Source of the DNA: Sulfidibacter corallicola
Lineage (GTDB): Bacteria > Acidobacteriota > Holophagae > Acanthopleuribacterales > Acanthopleuribacteraceae
NCBI RefSeq assembly: GCF_017498545.1
Contig: NZ_CP071793.1
Location: forward strand, 7,081,001-7,145,000
Length of the DNA: 64,000 bases
Reading direction: 5' to 3'
Shown: in pieces, positions 33,860 to 41,850 of the stretch
Layout: each line of letters opens with the position of its first letter
How positions within the stretch are numbered: position 1 is the first letter of the stretch
The notes under the pieces: model-generated
Database searches by the model: none
Seen by the model: only the letters and a program-made list of their open reading frames with translations
Told to the model about the DNA's origin: nothing
Position numbers and translations under genes: made by a program

Positions 33860-34243
33860 ATGCAGCGTACATTCACTATCGTTGGGCAGATCGTCAGTTG
33901 GAAATCCGTCAAAAACGGCCTAATCATCACCGTCCGTGAGCGTCGTGCAAGCGCCTTAAGCCATTCGAATTACGAACATCTCGCCATCTGGGGGCCGAAG
34001 GCCAAAGCCATCGAAGCCAAACTTGAAAAGCGAGCCAGGTTCGAGTTTCGCGGAAGCCTGGATCGCGTTCGCCGCAACGGGAGAACCTATTGGAATCACA
34101 CCGTCCAGCAATGGATACGGCTTCCAAACAACCAGCCCAATTACCGTCAACCTCGTGAGGAGATCTCCGAGGATTGGTTCGTTCCCGGGGTTCGTCAACG
34201 GGATTCTCGTGCGCAACGGCTCGAAGAAGGGTTTCAAGCTTGA
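33860..34243 (+). CDS. OB-fold, SSB-like protein
   Basis: A 127-residue protein with FTIVGQIVSWKSVKNGLIIT, ELL-like AIWGPKAKAIEAKL and FRGSLDRVRRNGRTYWNHTV. This order of a short beta strand opening, a W-x-x-x-A-x-x-I segment and a GRVRxNGRTYW strand resembles single-stranded DNA-binding proteins of mobile elements. The ATG at 33860 has AGGAGGT upstream. The tail EEISEDWFVPG is acidic, as in SSB C-termini. It lies directly behind a long hairpin. Confidence 0.55.
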   Translation: MQRTFTIVGQIVSWKSVKNGLIITVRERRASALSHSNYEHLAIWGPKAKAIEAKLEKRARFEFRGSLDRVRRNGRTYWNHTVQQWIRLPNNQPNYRQPREEISEDWFVPGVRQRDSRAQRLEEGFQA

Positions 34244-34254
34244 TGGATCTTTCG

Positions 34255-34287
34255 AGGCCAGGTGACTCTAAATCGCCTGGCCTTTTC
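34255..34287 (+). terminator. Terminator after the OB-fold gene
   Basis: AGGCCAGG (34255-34262) and CCTGGCCT (34276-34283) with a 13-nt loop, followed by TTTC. Confidence 0.65.
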
Positions 34288-34347
34288 TCAATGGTCGGTC
34301 AGACACAGGAACCATGATCGAAAAAAACGATTGAAGGAGATAACATC

Positions 34348-34635
34348 ATGAGAACCCTATGGAAACCGATCGCCGAGGCGCCAATCGGCCACGTCATTCT
34401 GGTCGCCGTCTGGGCGGATGACCATTTTTCCATTACCGAGGCACGGCAAATAGAAAAAAACGAATTCTTCGAATGCCAATACCCAAACGACCGCGTCGAC
34501 GGTGCCTACGCCTGGATGGAAATCCCACTTGTTCCTGACCCGCCACGGCCTTCTTCCGAGTTTCCGATTCTCCCATCAAAACCTTGTGAGCCGGCACCGG
34601 AGACTGACTTTTTCGACGAAGACATCCCGTTTTGA
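34348..34635 (+). CDS. DUF551-like small protein
   Basis: A 95-residue protein opening WKPIAEAPIGHVILVAVWAD, which fits the W-x-x-I-x-x-A-P beginning of DUF551, and containing YAWMEIPLVPDPP, close to the typical WMPLP region. Such proteins are frequent on phages and plasmids and of unknown role. The ATG at 34348 has AAGGAGA upstream. The C-terminus is acidic (TDFFDEDIPF), like SSB tails, which is curious but may be chance. Confidence 0.55.
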   Translation: MRTLWKPIAEAPIGHVILVAVWADDHFSITEARQIEKNEFFECQYPNDRVDGAYAWMEIPLVPDPPRPSSEFPILPSKPCEPAPETDFFDEDIPF

Positions 34636-35216
34636 ATGACAAGAAGGGGGGTTTTTGGGAGTCCAGGCCCACCTCGTTGTGACATAAAACCCAATTGACC
34701 GGGAAGGTTGGACATCTCTCTCTTGGTGGCGTCTTGATGGTTGATGCACTTTGGGTCTTTACCTGGAGTCGGTCCGGCGGCTTCTTTTCCACAAGGGCCT
34801 TTTCTGGACGAGGACCGTCCTCGAAGAACCCTTCCTCAATCACGGGCCCGGTCATCTCGAACTCTCGCATCCCGCCGGCCGGTCCACGCAACATGGGTTT
34901 GCCTTTGACACCTTGATGACTCGGTCGCGGACCTTCCTTACCACCATCGCCGCCTTCGATGCCGGAATATCCCGACCTGACGGTGTCACTTCCGATTCCC
35001 ACATGATTTTCCAGGTCACCACGTCTCCCGCAAACATCCAGTTGGGGCAGCCACTTTGCGCGACTTGCAGTCGAAGGTTCCACGGCCCTCGTTTGTCGAC
35101 TCTCGGTACCTGTCCAGCCCGGTCCGGTGCGCGAAAGCCAACATGGATGGCTACCCCGCTTGGATGACGGGTGCTTTGCCCTGTTGTTCCTGCGACGCTG
35201 ACGAACAGAACCCACC
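34636..35216. other. Long intergenic stretch
   Basis: About 580 bp without a supported gene. Frames open on both strands here have biased composition and no start signals I trust. A minus-strand segment near 34700-34930 reads as a plausible acidic peptide (GPVIEEGFFEDGPRPEKALV), but I could not support it as a gene. Confidence 0.3.
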
Positions 35217-35275
35217 CGGTCCACAAAAAAAGACACGGTTCCGCTTCGCTCCGCCGCATCGTTTTTTGTGGACCG
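35217..35275 (+). promoter_or_regulatory. Long-armed hairpin upstream of the SSB-like gene
   Basis: CGGTCCACAAAAAA (35217-35230) pairs perfectly with TTTTTTGTGGACCG (35262-35275) around a 31-nt GC-rich loop (containing TTCCGCTTCGCTCC). It ends 71 bp before the start at 35347. It may be a structured promoter or regulatory element. Confidence 0.6.
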
Positions 35276-35346
35276 CGCGGAACCTGCCCGCCTCTTGGGT
35301 CGCAACAACAGGGGAAAACCCCCTGACACATCCAAGGAGGCACACC

Positions 35347-35697
35347 ATGACTGTCAAATTCGCAACCACCGGAACCGTAGCTTGGAAAGGCGACCTGAAA
35401 ACCGACAAGAACAAGGCCCCTTACATCTCTGTCCTGATCAAGACCGACGCGAAAGGCGGCGCCCAAAGCCTGGATTGCTTCGTAGGATTCCGCGGTGACC
35501 TGGCCGAAGCTATCGAGTCCGAACTCGAGAGAGGCGACACCATCAAAGTGGTCGGAACGCTCGGCCAATCGAAGGCGATCAAAGGCGGAAAAGGCAAAGA
35601 AGATCGACCCGAACGAATCTACTTCAACGGCGTCCAATTCAAACTGGAGCGACACGCAGAAGCGAACGAATATGACGAACTGGCGGCAGCGGTTTAA
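35347..35697 (+). CDS. Single-stranded DNA-binding-like protein
   Basis: A 116-residue protein with VKFATTGTVAWKGDLKTDKN, YISVLIKTDAKGGAQSLDCF and ERGDTIKVVGTLGQSKAIKG, the strand order of an OB fold, including the GTLGQ segment. Mobile-element SSB-like proteins have this length. The ATG at 35347 follows AAGGAGG. It has no acidic SSB tail except the ending EYDELAAAV. Likely protects or remodels single-stranded DNA during transfer or replication of this element. Confidence 0.6.
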   Translation: MTVKFATTGTVAWKGDLKTDKNKAPYISVLIKTDAKGGAQSLDCFVGFRGDLAEAIESELERGDTIKVVGTLGQSKAIKGGKGKEDRPERIYFNGVQFKLERHAEANEYDELAAAV

Positions 35698-35704
35698 CGC
35701 GAAG

Positions 35705-35735
35705 GCCCCTCGAATCCGGGGGGCTTTTTCTTTTT
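35705..35735 (+). terminator. Rho-independent terminator
   Basis: GGCCCCT ... GGGGGGC hairpin (35704-35724) followed by TTTTTCTTTTT directly after the stop of the gene at 35347. Confidence 0.8.
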
Positions 35736-35837
35736 GCTCAGAGCGAACCCGAAGGCAAAAGCGCCTTTTCCGATCCCATACAAACCAAAAAGAGGCTTGA
35801 CCCGAACAGGCCCAACATCGTAGTAGAAAGGTGAAAA

Positions 35838-36314
35838 ATGGACCGCAAAGAATTGACCCTTCACATGCTGAAAATGTTCCCCTCGATTCGCGAGCATTTC
35901 GAAACCCACAGCGGGATTTCGTTCCTTAAATTGAAAACGATGCCGGAAAATTTCTTCACCGACCCGATTCCTGGTGCGATAGGTTTGGAACCAGATGCGC
36001 TCAGGAACATGGCTCGCCGCGACACTTGGAAAATCGACGAGTTGGTGTTCTTGAACATCGGTGATGAAGCATCGTTGAACGCGGAGGTGGTCCGGTTTCT
36101 TTCCAACATCGATGAGAAACAGCAAGCTGAATCCGAAACCTTCGAACAGACAGCGGAACGGTTCTATCAGCTCGCAAAACGTTTCGACCTCAACGACGCG
36201 GGCATCCAAGGTTGGATCGGAAAGGCCTACTACCAAGCGGGAGATTACATGTCCCATGCAGAGGAAACGTTCTGGGAGATCGAGGATGCGATTGGGGCGG
36301 AAATCATCACTTGA
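35838..36314 (+). CDS. Hypothetical protein, helical acidic
   Basis: A 158-residue protein from an ATG with AAAGGTG upstream. It is predicted mostly helical: ELTLHMLKMFPSIREHFETH, then a loop with PENFFTDPIPGA and a C-terminal region rich in E, D and F (AERFYQLAKRFDLNDAGIQG, AEETFWEIEDAIGAE). No family recognised. It stands in line with the other genes of this module and has its own terminator. Confidence 0.65.
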   Translation: MDRKELTLHMLKMFPSIREHFETHSGISFLKLKTMPENFFTDPIPGAIGLEPDALRNMARRDTWKIDELVFLNIGDEASLNAEVVRFLSNIDEKQQAESETFEQTAERFYQLAKRFDLNDAGIQGWIGKAYYQAGDYMSHAEETFWEIEDAIGAEIIT

Positions 36315-36394
36315 GTACGTGGAAACCCTGCTAATTCGCGGTGAATCTCCTCGATAGCAATCCAACCAATCATCTAAAAATCGAACACCGCCAC

Positions 36395-36431
36395 ATGGCG
36401 AATGGTCCCAGGCCACCATTCGCCATTTTTT
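36395..36431 (+). terminator. Strong terminator
   Basis: ATGGCGAATGGT (36395-36406) and ACCATTCGCCAT (36415-36426), perfect 12-bp stem with an 8-nt loop, followed by TTTTTTG. It ends the gene at 35838. The rest of 36315-36794 holds nothing I can support. Confidence 0.8.
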
Positions 36432-36794
36432 GTGGTGAGCGAGAATCCCTATCGGAAAATGAAGAGCCGTTGCGAGCCGGAAGCGTTGCGGGACCCCAGA
36501 CCACAGGCCCTGCCTGCAGCCATCCGAACCGGGCCTTTTTGATGCTCCCCGAAACCTGAGTCGCCCTATTTTGGGAAGTGGCCCGGCTCTCACTTTTCCC
36601 GATTTGCCCTCCTGGGTTCCTTTGGTTTCAAGGCTGCCGGCGAATATTTCTGTTGATGGAACCAGCGGGTGCCCTTTGCGTATTCGGAGGGAGGCGCGGC
36701 CTTTTTTTCGCTGGTGTTGTAATCAAACTGAAGGCGCCACCGGCGTGAGTCTTGGCCACACTCCCAACTCAACATGACGCATCGAGGAGGACAT

Positions 36795-36995
36795 TTGACA
36801 TACGCCACCAAGCTGCTTTCTCCGCCGCATCTGCTCTCTGATCTTTCCGAAACCTTGACCCTGATTTACGAACCTTCCACCCGCGGCCTGGACCAAATCG
36901 CCCTCGCGGCCGTTGTCCAGTTCAAGTCCATCAACAAATCGCGCCGGGCCAAATTCATGGAAGATCTCACCGCACTTTTGGAACGCTATTCTTGA
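36795..36995 (+). CDS. Small helical protein
   Basis: A 66-residue frame from a TTG start directly behind AGGAGG (36785-36790). It reads TYATKLLSPPHLLSDLSETL, then ALAAVVQFKSINKSRRAKFM, and is helical. No family recognised. The strong ribosome binding site supports it. The following stretch to 37370 shows no further gene. Confidence 0.4.
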   Translation: MTYATKLLSPPHLLSDLSETLTLIYEPSTRGLDQIALAAVVQFKSINKSRRAKFMEDLTALLERYS

Positions 36996-37370
36996 GGATG
37001 ATGGTCCCGGTCGAGAGTTCGACCAAGGTTGTTTCATGCAAGGGCGGATCACACCCCGAGCCAACAAGGTCACCCTCTGCAATCAGTTTGAAACCAAATT
37101 GAACGCGTTCAAATCTACTATCAACCCTCGAATCGAGCTCAAACTGGCTCTTCCCTCGGCCCTCACCTCCGATTTTTCGACCTGATTCACACCATCATCC
37201 CCATTTCAACTCCGATTTTCAGCACCATCAACTAGTAGGAGCCGTTTTTGTTGTTGGTATTTTGCCTCCCCCCGATTGCCCTGGTTGTTCGGTACATACA
37301 TGTCACCAATAAGTTTTTGGTGACGTGTTCTCAGATAGTTAGGACAACGAGGGGTAGATGTACCCACAGA

Positions 37371-37431
37371 TGATTGGCGCCCACTCAGCGTACTCGCCCT
37401 AACGGGCTGCGTCGCTTCCGGGCGCCAATCA
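37371..37431 (+). other. Long-armed hairpin with symmetric internal loops
   Basis: TGATTGGCGCCC (37371-37382) pairs perfectly with GGGCGCCAATCA (37420-37431). Within the 37-nt loop, AGCG/CGCT and GCCC(TAAC)GGGC add two further short stems with symmetric internal loops. A structured DNA or RNA element in an otherwise empty gap (36996-37691). Confidence 0.6.
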
Positions 37432-37691
37432 CGATCCATTACCGCATGCCCATAAATGACCCTTGGATTGGATCGTCGAAGTCACCGTCATACCCCAATC
37501 CAAATGTTGTCACCTGTGGGCTTGAACTCGAAACAAATACAACTGATGTACCAATGACTCGTGCGGGGTTGTAGGTGCCATCCTGATGTCCCGCCCTACA
37601 TCAATCAGCCCGCATTCAACCGACCAAATATCCCGCACACCTCGCTGGGACTGGCTCCCGATCGGCGTCCATCGTGGTGCCGGCAACCCGA

Positions 37692-37746
37692 CAGGTCAAG
37701 GCCTCCGTTCGCACGCTCCCTCCCGGCCTTGACCTGCCCGAACGCC
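37692..37746 (+). promoter_or_regulatory. Long-armed hairpin upstream of the Cys-rich gene pair
   Basis: CAGGTCAAGGCC (37692-37703) pairs perfectly with GGCCTTGACCTG (37735-37746) around a 31-nt loop with TTCGCACGCTCCCTCC. It ends 52 bp before the start at 37799. Loop length and the TTCGC-GCTCC core resemble the hairpins at 35217 and 33754. Confidence 0.6.
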
Positions 37747-37798
37747 GTCACCTCCGCCGCCTCAAATCGGGGCCAGTCCCCATATCGCGAGGTGTACC

Positions 37799-38344
37799 AT
37801 GTTCAAAACCTATCTCAACTATGCCTGTTCCGAGTGTTCCCCCTGCTTTTACTGCGGGCCTTGTTCTCAACGCATCGACGACCTTCTGTGGGTGCACATT
37901 GAGCAGTTGCTCGCCAAGGGTGAAATCTCGGTCGACGAAATCGTTTTCGAGGTTCTCGGTGACCGTTTGACGCGAACCCATGCACGGGTGGCCCATCGTG
38001 TCGAACACATTCTCAGCCGCATGGAAAACCTGGGTACCGTCCGTTGCCAATCGAAACCCAATGGTGATTTCTGGGGCCTCGTCAATGAATACTTCCGCCC
38101 CAATTTTCGAACCAGCCGCAAAGGGGTTCTCCTTCAAATACTCCCTGGCCATTTCGGTCGCTATCGGGTCGTCAACGCCGAGGGGAGAACACGCGATCTG
38201 ACGATCAACCTCTTCCTTCAACTGAGACAAAACGGACGCATTGTTCCCATCAACCCGAGCCAGGAAGAAGTACCGAAAAACCATCCCCACCACGAGCCCG
38301 ATCTCTCCGCCACCGTCACCCTCATTCGCCAGGGGGTGGCCTGA
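37799..38344 (+). CDS. Cys-rich protein with winged-helix-like middle
   Basis: A 181-residue protein. Residues 9-25 carry CSECSPCFYCGPCS, five spaced cysteines of a likely zinc-binding knuckle. The middle (LLAKGEISVDEIVFEVLGDR, HARVAHRVEHILSRMENLG) looks like a winged helix, and the last part has VVNAEGRTRDLTINLFLQLR. It resembles its neighbour at 38344 in plan. No family known. The ATG at 37799 follows GAGGTG. Its stop overlaps the next start by 1 nt. Confidence 0.6.
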   Translation: MFKTYLNYACSECSPCFYCGPCSQRIDDLLWVHIEQLLAKGEISVDEIVFEVLGDRLTRTHARVAHRVEHILSRMENLGTVRCQSKPNGDFWGLVNEYFRPNFRTSRKGVLLQILPGHFGRYRVVNAEGRTRDLTINLFLQLRQNGRIVPINPSQEEVPKNHPHHEPDLSATVTLIRQGVA

Positions 38345-38820
38345 TGGATTACCGCCAACGCTGCCCCAAATGCACTGAACAGACCCTGTGCGAAGCCTGT
38401 GCGAAAACCATGACGGATCGACTCGATCCCCTCGTGCTCGACTACCTCCAAAAACACCACGCCGCAACTGTCATCCGCCTGGTCATTTTTCTTCTCGGTG
38501 ATCAATGGTCCCTGGCCCACGAACGTATCGCCCATTTGTTGCAACAGCGCCTGATCCAATTTGAGCGAGGTGGGGTTGTGCGCACCATCGCCAGGTTCCA
38601 ACACGCCAGGGTTTACCGCTTCATTCCCGTCTTGGAACGCGCTGAAGAACATCAACCGCAGGAGGTGGATTCAGACCTGTTCGATGACGAAGACTTCGAC
38701 CTCGAGGATGACGGTTATGACCCGGATCTCGCCCCTCAAAAGAACGACGGCCTGCTAGGCGACTGGTTCGATGAAGGAGCTGACATCCTCGAATTCAAAC
38801 CACCGCGCAAACCCAAGTGA
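38344..38820 (+). CDS. Cys-rich protein, partner of the upstream gene
   Basis: A 158-residue protein with CPKCTEQTLCEACAK near the N-terminus (a four-Cys knuckle), a helical part LDPLVLDYLQKHHAATVIRL followed by LLGDQWSLAHERIAHLLQQR, which parallels the winged-helix region of the upstream gene, and an acidic C-terminus (DLFDDEDFDLEDDGYDPDLA). It is translationally coupled to the gene at 37799. Probably a heteromeric, nucleic-acid-related pair (inference). Confidence 0.6.
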   Translation: MDYRQRCPKCTEQTLCEACAKTMTDRLDPLVLDYLQKHHAATVIRLVIFLLGDQWSLAHERIAHLLQQRLIQFERGGVVRTIARFQHARVYRFIPVLERAEEHQPQEVDSDLFDDEDFDLEDDGYDPDLAPQKNDGLLGDWFDEGADILEFKPPRKPK

Positions 38821-38833
38821 AAGGAGATGAACC

Positions 38834-38893
38834 ATGGACGCACTGGTCAAAATCTTTTGGCTGTTTTCGGCGCTTTTCGATCGTGATCTCTAA
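38834..38893 (+). CDS. 19-residue hydrophobic peptide
   Basis: AAGGAGA (38821-38827) precedes the ATG of a very short frame with the hydrophobic core VKIFWLFSALF. It is placed 13 bp after the stop of the Cys-rich gene and could be a membrane microprotein or leader. The only support is the ribosome binding site and composition. Confidence 0.35.
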   Translation: MDALVKIFWLFSALFDRDL

Positions 38894-39014
38894 ACCCTAA
38901 GCCTGCAATCTCAGCCGCGGCTCATCGATTTGGGTCGCGGCAGTTCGCAAGGAGGTGTCTTCCTACTTTTCCTACCAAACGTGAAACGTGTTTCGCCCAA
39001 CTCAGGAGGTGTGC

Positions 39015-41411
39015 ATGCCGGAACTGGCCACTGTCCGAACGGAAATGCCAGAGAAACCAACCGACCACCGAACCAACCGATCCCAAGGCGAATTCACCTA
39101 CCGATGGCAGGACCCCCAGCCGGATTCATTTCGAGATACGAGCATGGCGTCCCGCGATTCATTAACCTCTCAAAAAGCGCCTGATCCACTCCAAGCCGCC
39201 AAGGAACTTGTCTCCAGTGAGCGCCATCGAACTCTTCGCGAAGGCCTGACGGAATACGAGCAAGACGTGCTCTTCGCCGTCGCCGCGCAACGCGAGGCGG
39301 CGCTTGGGAACCGCGTTGACTTGCGCCGCGACCTACGCCGAAAGGGTCGCACCCTTCACGACGACGAAACCGCGATTCGCTACCTGTACCTTCACGCAGG
39401 CCGCGAAAAAACCCTGAACGATTTTCTCCAGCGGGAACCTTGGACACACCGGGTTCAGGTCGAGAAAATCGGCGACCAAATCCGTGCCTCTCTCAAGCAT
39501 CCGCAGCGTGGCGACCAGACCCAGTTTTACCTTCAGAAGGGGACTGCGGTATTCCTGTCTGCCGGGACCGGAGGCGATCGCGTCCGCCTCGAAAACCCAA
39601 AGAGCGATCAGCGTGTGCCACGAACCGGGGAGACTCGAATTCCTGCATCCATTTATGCGAGTTGGAAGGTCGACGGGGAAGCGCGTCGCATTCCGCTTTC
39701 TGACTATGTCGACCGCATGACCATGAGGCTTTCCAAAAACGAAGATCGGATTCACCATCACGTATCCTACACCGCTAAATCCTTGCTGAAACCCGCGCGA
39801 ACATTTGACCTTGACCGCCATTTCAGCTTTTACACCGTGAATCGTACCGGCGAAATGGGCAGGGCCATGCTCAATCCCATGGACCAGACCTGGACTCGGG
39901 ATGCACTTCGCATCCTTCAGAAAAAGGGATTGGTCGCATTCTCCGATCCCAAGCGAGCCTCCTTGCCCGAAACCCGACTCACACCGCTAGGACGAGAACT
40001 CGCGCTATTGATCCAGCGGGGGAAATTCGAGCCATCAAAACGACCCGAGAAACCCTTGACCAAATGGTCAGACCTGAATCACGTCGAAAAGCAAATCCTT
40101 CAAAAAATGTCAGGCCAATTGACGGAGATTCTCACAGCGCAACGTGTCACCAAGTCGGCCGAAACCCTATCCCCAGAGCACGCCATCCGGTATTTAACAC
40201 TACGGCGTGACAAGAATGAGTCCTACATGGATTTCCTTCGCCGAAGTCCTGACAACCGTCTAGACATCGTGAACGACGGCCTGTTCGTTCGGGCCGAGGC
40301 CCGGAGTGGTGTCCACATCCCCCATCTCAAAGAAAGATCGGCATCCATCCACGCCAACCAAGCCTATTACTGGGACCGAGAATCCGGAAAAGTCGAGGCC
40401 ATCGATCCGCGACCAGAAATCAAAGGGCGATCCCTGCACCCCTCGGCTGTGGTGGCCTATCAAGTGTTGCACGGTTCCAAAGGAGAGAGTCGGCCGGGTC
40501 CGATGCCACAGGAATTGAGTGAATTCGATCGTTACTTTAGCTTCAAACTCGAAACCGCGACCCGGCACAATCGAACCCATTTTCGCGAAAACATCGAAGG
40601 TCGAGTACCTTCGACTCGCAATTTCGACAGTTTCTATCTCGACAAATCCTTCCAAATCAAAACCCGCAAAATCCCCCCTGCCGGTATCAAAGAACTGGAA
40701 GCCGCTTTCCAGAATCTTTATCAAAAGGGCCTCGTTGCAGGGAAAACACCGGACGATGCCAAGCTTACGTCGCTTGGACGTCAACTGGTGTTTGAGCAAG
40801 AGAGATCCGAGCGGAAGATTTTCGCTCAAGAGCAACGCCATCTTGCCACCATGTTGCGACAATTCGGGATCCTACCTAAAAACGCTGCCACCCAGCGGCA
40901 AAGCCCAGCCTATGCGGCCTTCGAAAAAACGCTGTTGACCGAATCCCGCACTGCGACCATGGCCGATGGCCGCCAACTCCAGTTTTACCTTCCAGATCCG
41001 AGCATGGCTGAATTCAAAAACCAATCACGAGCGCCCGAAACGGGTCCCCGCTTCGAAGAAAAGTGGCTGCTTGCCTCGACCTACCATGAATTGGCAAGCA
41101 GTCTGCGCGGAAAGGGCGTGACCCAAATGGAGTTTTGGGACAGAGCCCGACTTATCGAGAAACGCCCTGAACTCGCCGAAAGGCCTGACCGCCTTCCCGA
41201 CGGAATCCTTCTATATAAAACCCCCAAAGGTCAAAGCCGCGCCATCTCGCTTGTCGTCGATGGCAGAGAGCGGCAACGCGACCAACAATCATCCAAACAA
41301 GCATCGGCCTGGGCCAGTGAGCATGGCATGCCGACGATCATCGCGAGTTCCAACTGGAAACGCGCACCTGAACTCGCCAAGGATCATGACCGCGTGTTGG
41401 TCCTCGACTAA
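39015..41411 (+). CDS. Large accessory protein, replication-relaxation-like
   Basis: A 798-residue protein. The ATG at 39015 follows CAGGAGGTG (the frame opens earlier but this start has the site). It has repeated helix-turn-helix-like parts (LTEYEQDVLFAVAAQREAAL near 70 and SDLNHVEKQILQKMSGQLTE near 360), the DALRILQKKGLVAFSDPK winged-helix segment, and a C-terminal domain with RPDRLPDGILLYKTP and AISLVVDGRERQRDQQ. The last pattern P-D-G-x-L-Y followed by an acidic strand resembles the nuclease-like C-terminus of replication-relaxation proteins of plasmids. It is paralogous to the gene at 41847. Evidence is by pattern only. Confidence 0.5.
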   Translation: MPELATVRTEMPEKPTDHRTNRSQGEFTYRWQDPQPDSFRDTSMASRDSLTSQKAPDPLQAAKELVSSERHRTLREGLTEYEQDVLFAVAAQREAALGNRVDLRRDLRRKGRTLHDDETAIRYLYLHAGREKTLNDFLQREPWTHRVQVEKIGDQIRASLKHPQRGDQTQFYLQKGTAVFLSAGTGGDRVRLENPKSDQRVPRTGETRIPASIYASWKVDGEARRIPLSDYVDRMTMRLSKNEDRIHHHVSYTAKSLLKPARTFDLDRHFSFYTVNRTGEMGRAMLNPMDQTWTRDALRILQKKGLVAFSDPKRASLPETRLTPLGRELALLIQRGKFEPSKRPEKPLTKWSDLNHVEKQILQKMSGQLTEILTAQRVTKSAETLSPEHAIRYLTLRRDKNESYMDFLRRSPDNRLDIVNDGLFVRAEARSGVHIPHLKERSASIHANQAYYWDRESGKVEAIDPRPEIKGRSLHPSAVVAYQVLHGSKGESRPGPMPQELSEFDRYFSFKLETATRHNRTHFRENIEGRVPSTRNFDSFYLDKSFQIKTRKIPPAGIKELEAAFQNLYQKGLVAGKTPDDAKLTSLGRQLVFEQERSERKIFAQEQRHLATMLRQFGILPKNAATQRQSPAYAAFEKTLLTESRTATMADGRQLQFYLPDPSMAEFKNQSRAPETGPRFEEKWLLASTYHELASSLRGKGVTQMEFWDRARLIEKRPELAERPDRLPDGILLYKTPKGQSRAISLVVDGRERQRDQQSSKQASAWASEHGMPTIIASSNWKRAPELAKDHDRVLVLD

Positions 41412-41428
41412 ACCATGACCGTGATCAG

Positions 41429-41455
41429 GTCGCGCGAAAGCGCGGCCCCTTTTTG
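41429..41455 (+). terminator. Terminator
   Basis: CGCGC GAAA GCGCG hairpin (41431-41444) followed by GCCCCTTTTT, 20 bp after the stop of the gene at 39015. Confidence 0.65.
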
Positions 41456-41472
41456 ACGTTGGAGGCATCATC

Positions 41473-41850
41473 GTGAAAAAACCTACCAAGCCCGCCACCA
41501 CCCTCGATCGGTGGACGGCAGTGCGCGCCTTCTGCGGTTTCTTGGTCCTCGTGCCCAATGGATACTTCATTCTTCAACCCATCCTCGCGTTTTTGCAGGA
41601 ATACGCGGTTCTTCACGGTTGGCTCATGGCCCTTTACGAGGGACTTCCCAGCTATTTCCAAGTAGTACACCGCCAAATGGGGTCACGACTGTGGCTATCG
41701 GGTGCCCAATTGGCCCTCGCCTTCTGGTTGGGACTGGTAGCGGCAAAATCGCTTCAAACAGTTGTTTTCAAATTGTTAATTTTTCTTGGCGTAGGTATCC
41801 AGGCTCATGGTGGAAGTCATCTGCTCCACCCAAATAGGGAGGCAAAATGA
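41473..41850 (+). CDS. Small membrane protein between two paralogues
   Basis: A 125-residue protein from a GTG start with GGAGG upstream. It has three or four hydrophobic segments (AFCGFLVLVPNGYFILQPIL, LALAFWLGLVAAKSL, VVFKLLIFLGVGIQA) and a basic N-terminus. No family recognised. Its stop overlaps the next start (ATGA), so it is translationally coupled to the 633-residue protein. Confidence 0.65.
   Translation: MKKPTKPATTLDRWTAVRAFCGFLVLVPNGYFILQPILAFLQEYAVLHGWLMALYEGLPSYFQVVHRQMGSRLWLSGAQLALAFWLGLVAAKSLQTVVFKLLIFLGVGIQAHGGSHLLHPNREAK

Noticed and set aside
34433..35335. A 300-residue minus-strand open frame
   Set aside because: It is antisense to the DUF551-like gene at one end and rich in R, P and G with no start signals or family features.
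33711..37746. Hairpins as integron attC sites
   Set aside because: No RYYYAAC/GTTRRRY core sites flank the arms, three hairpins lie upstream of genes and not after them, and no integrase is seen.
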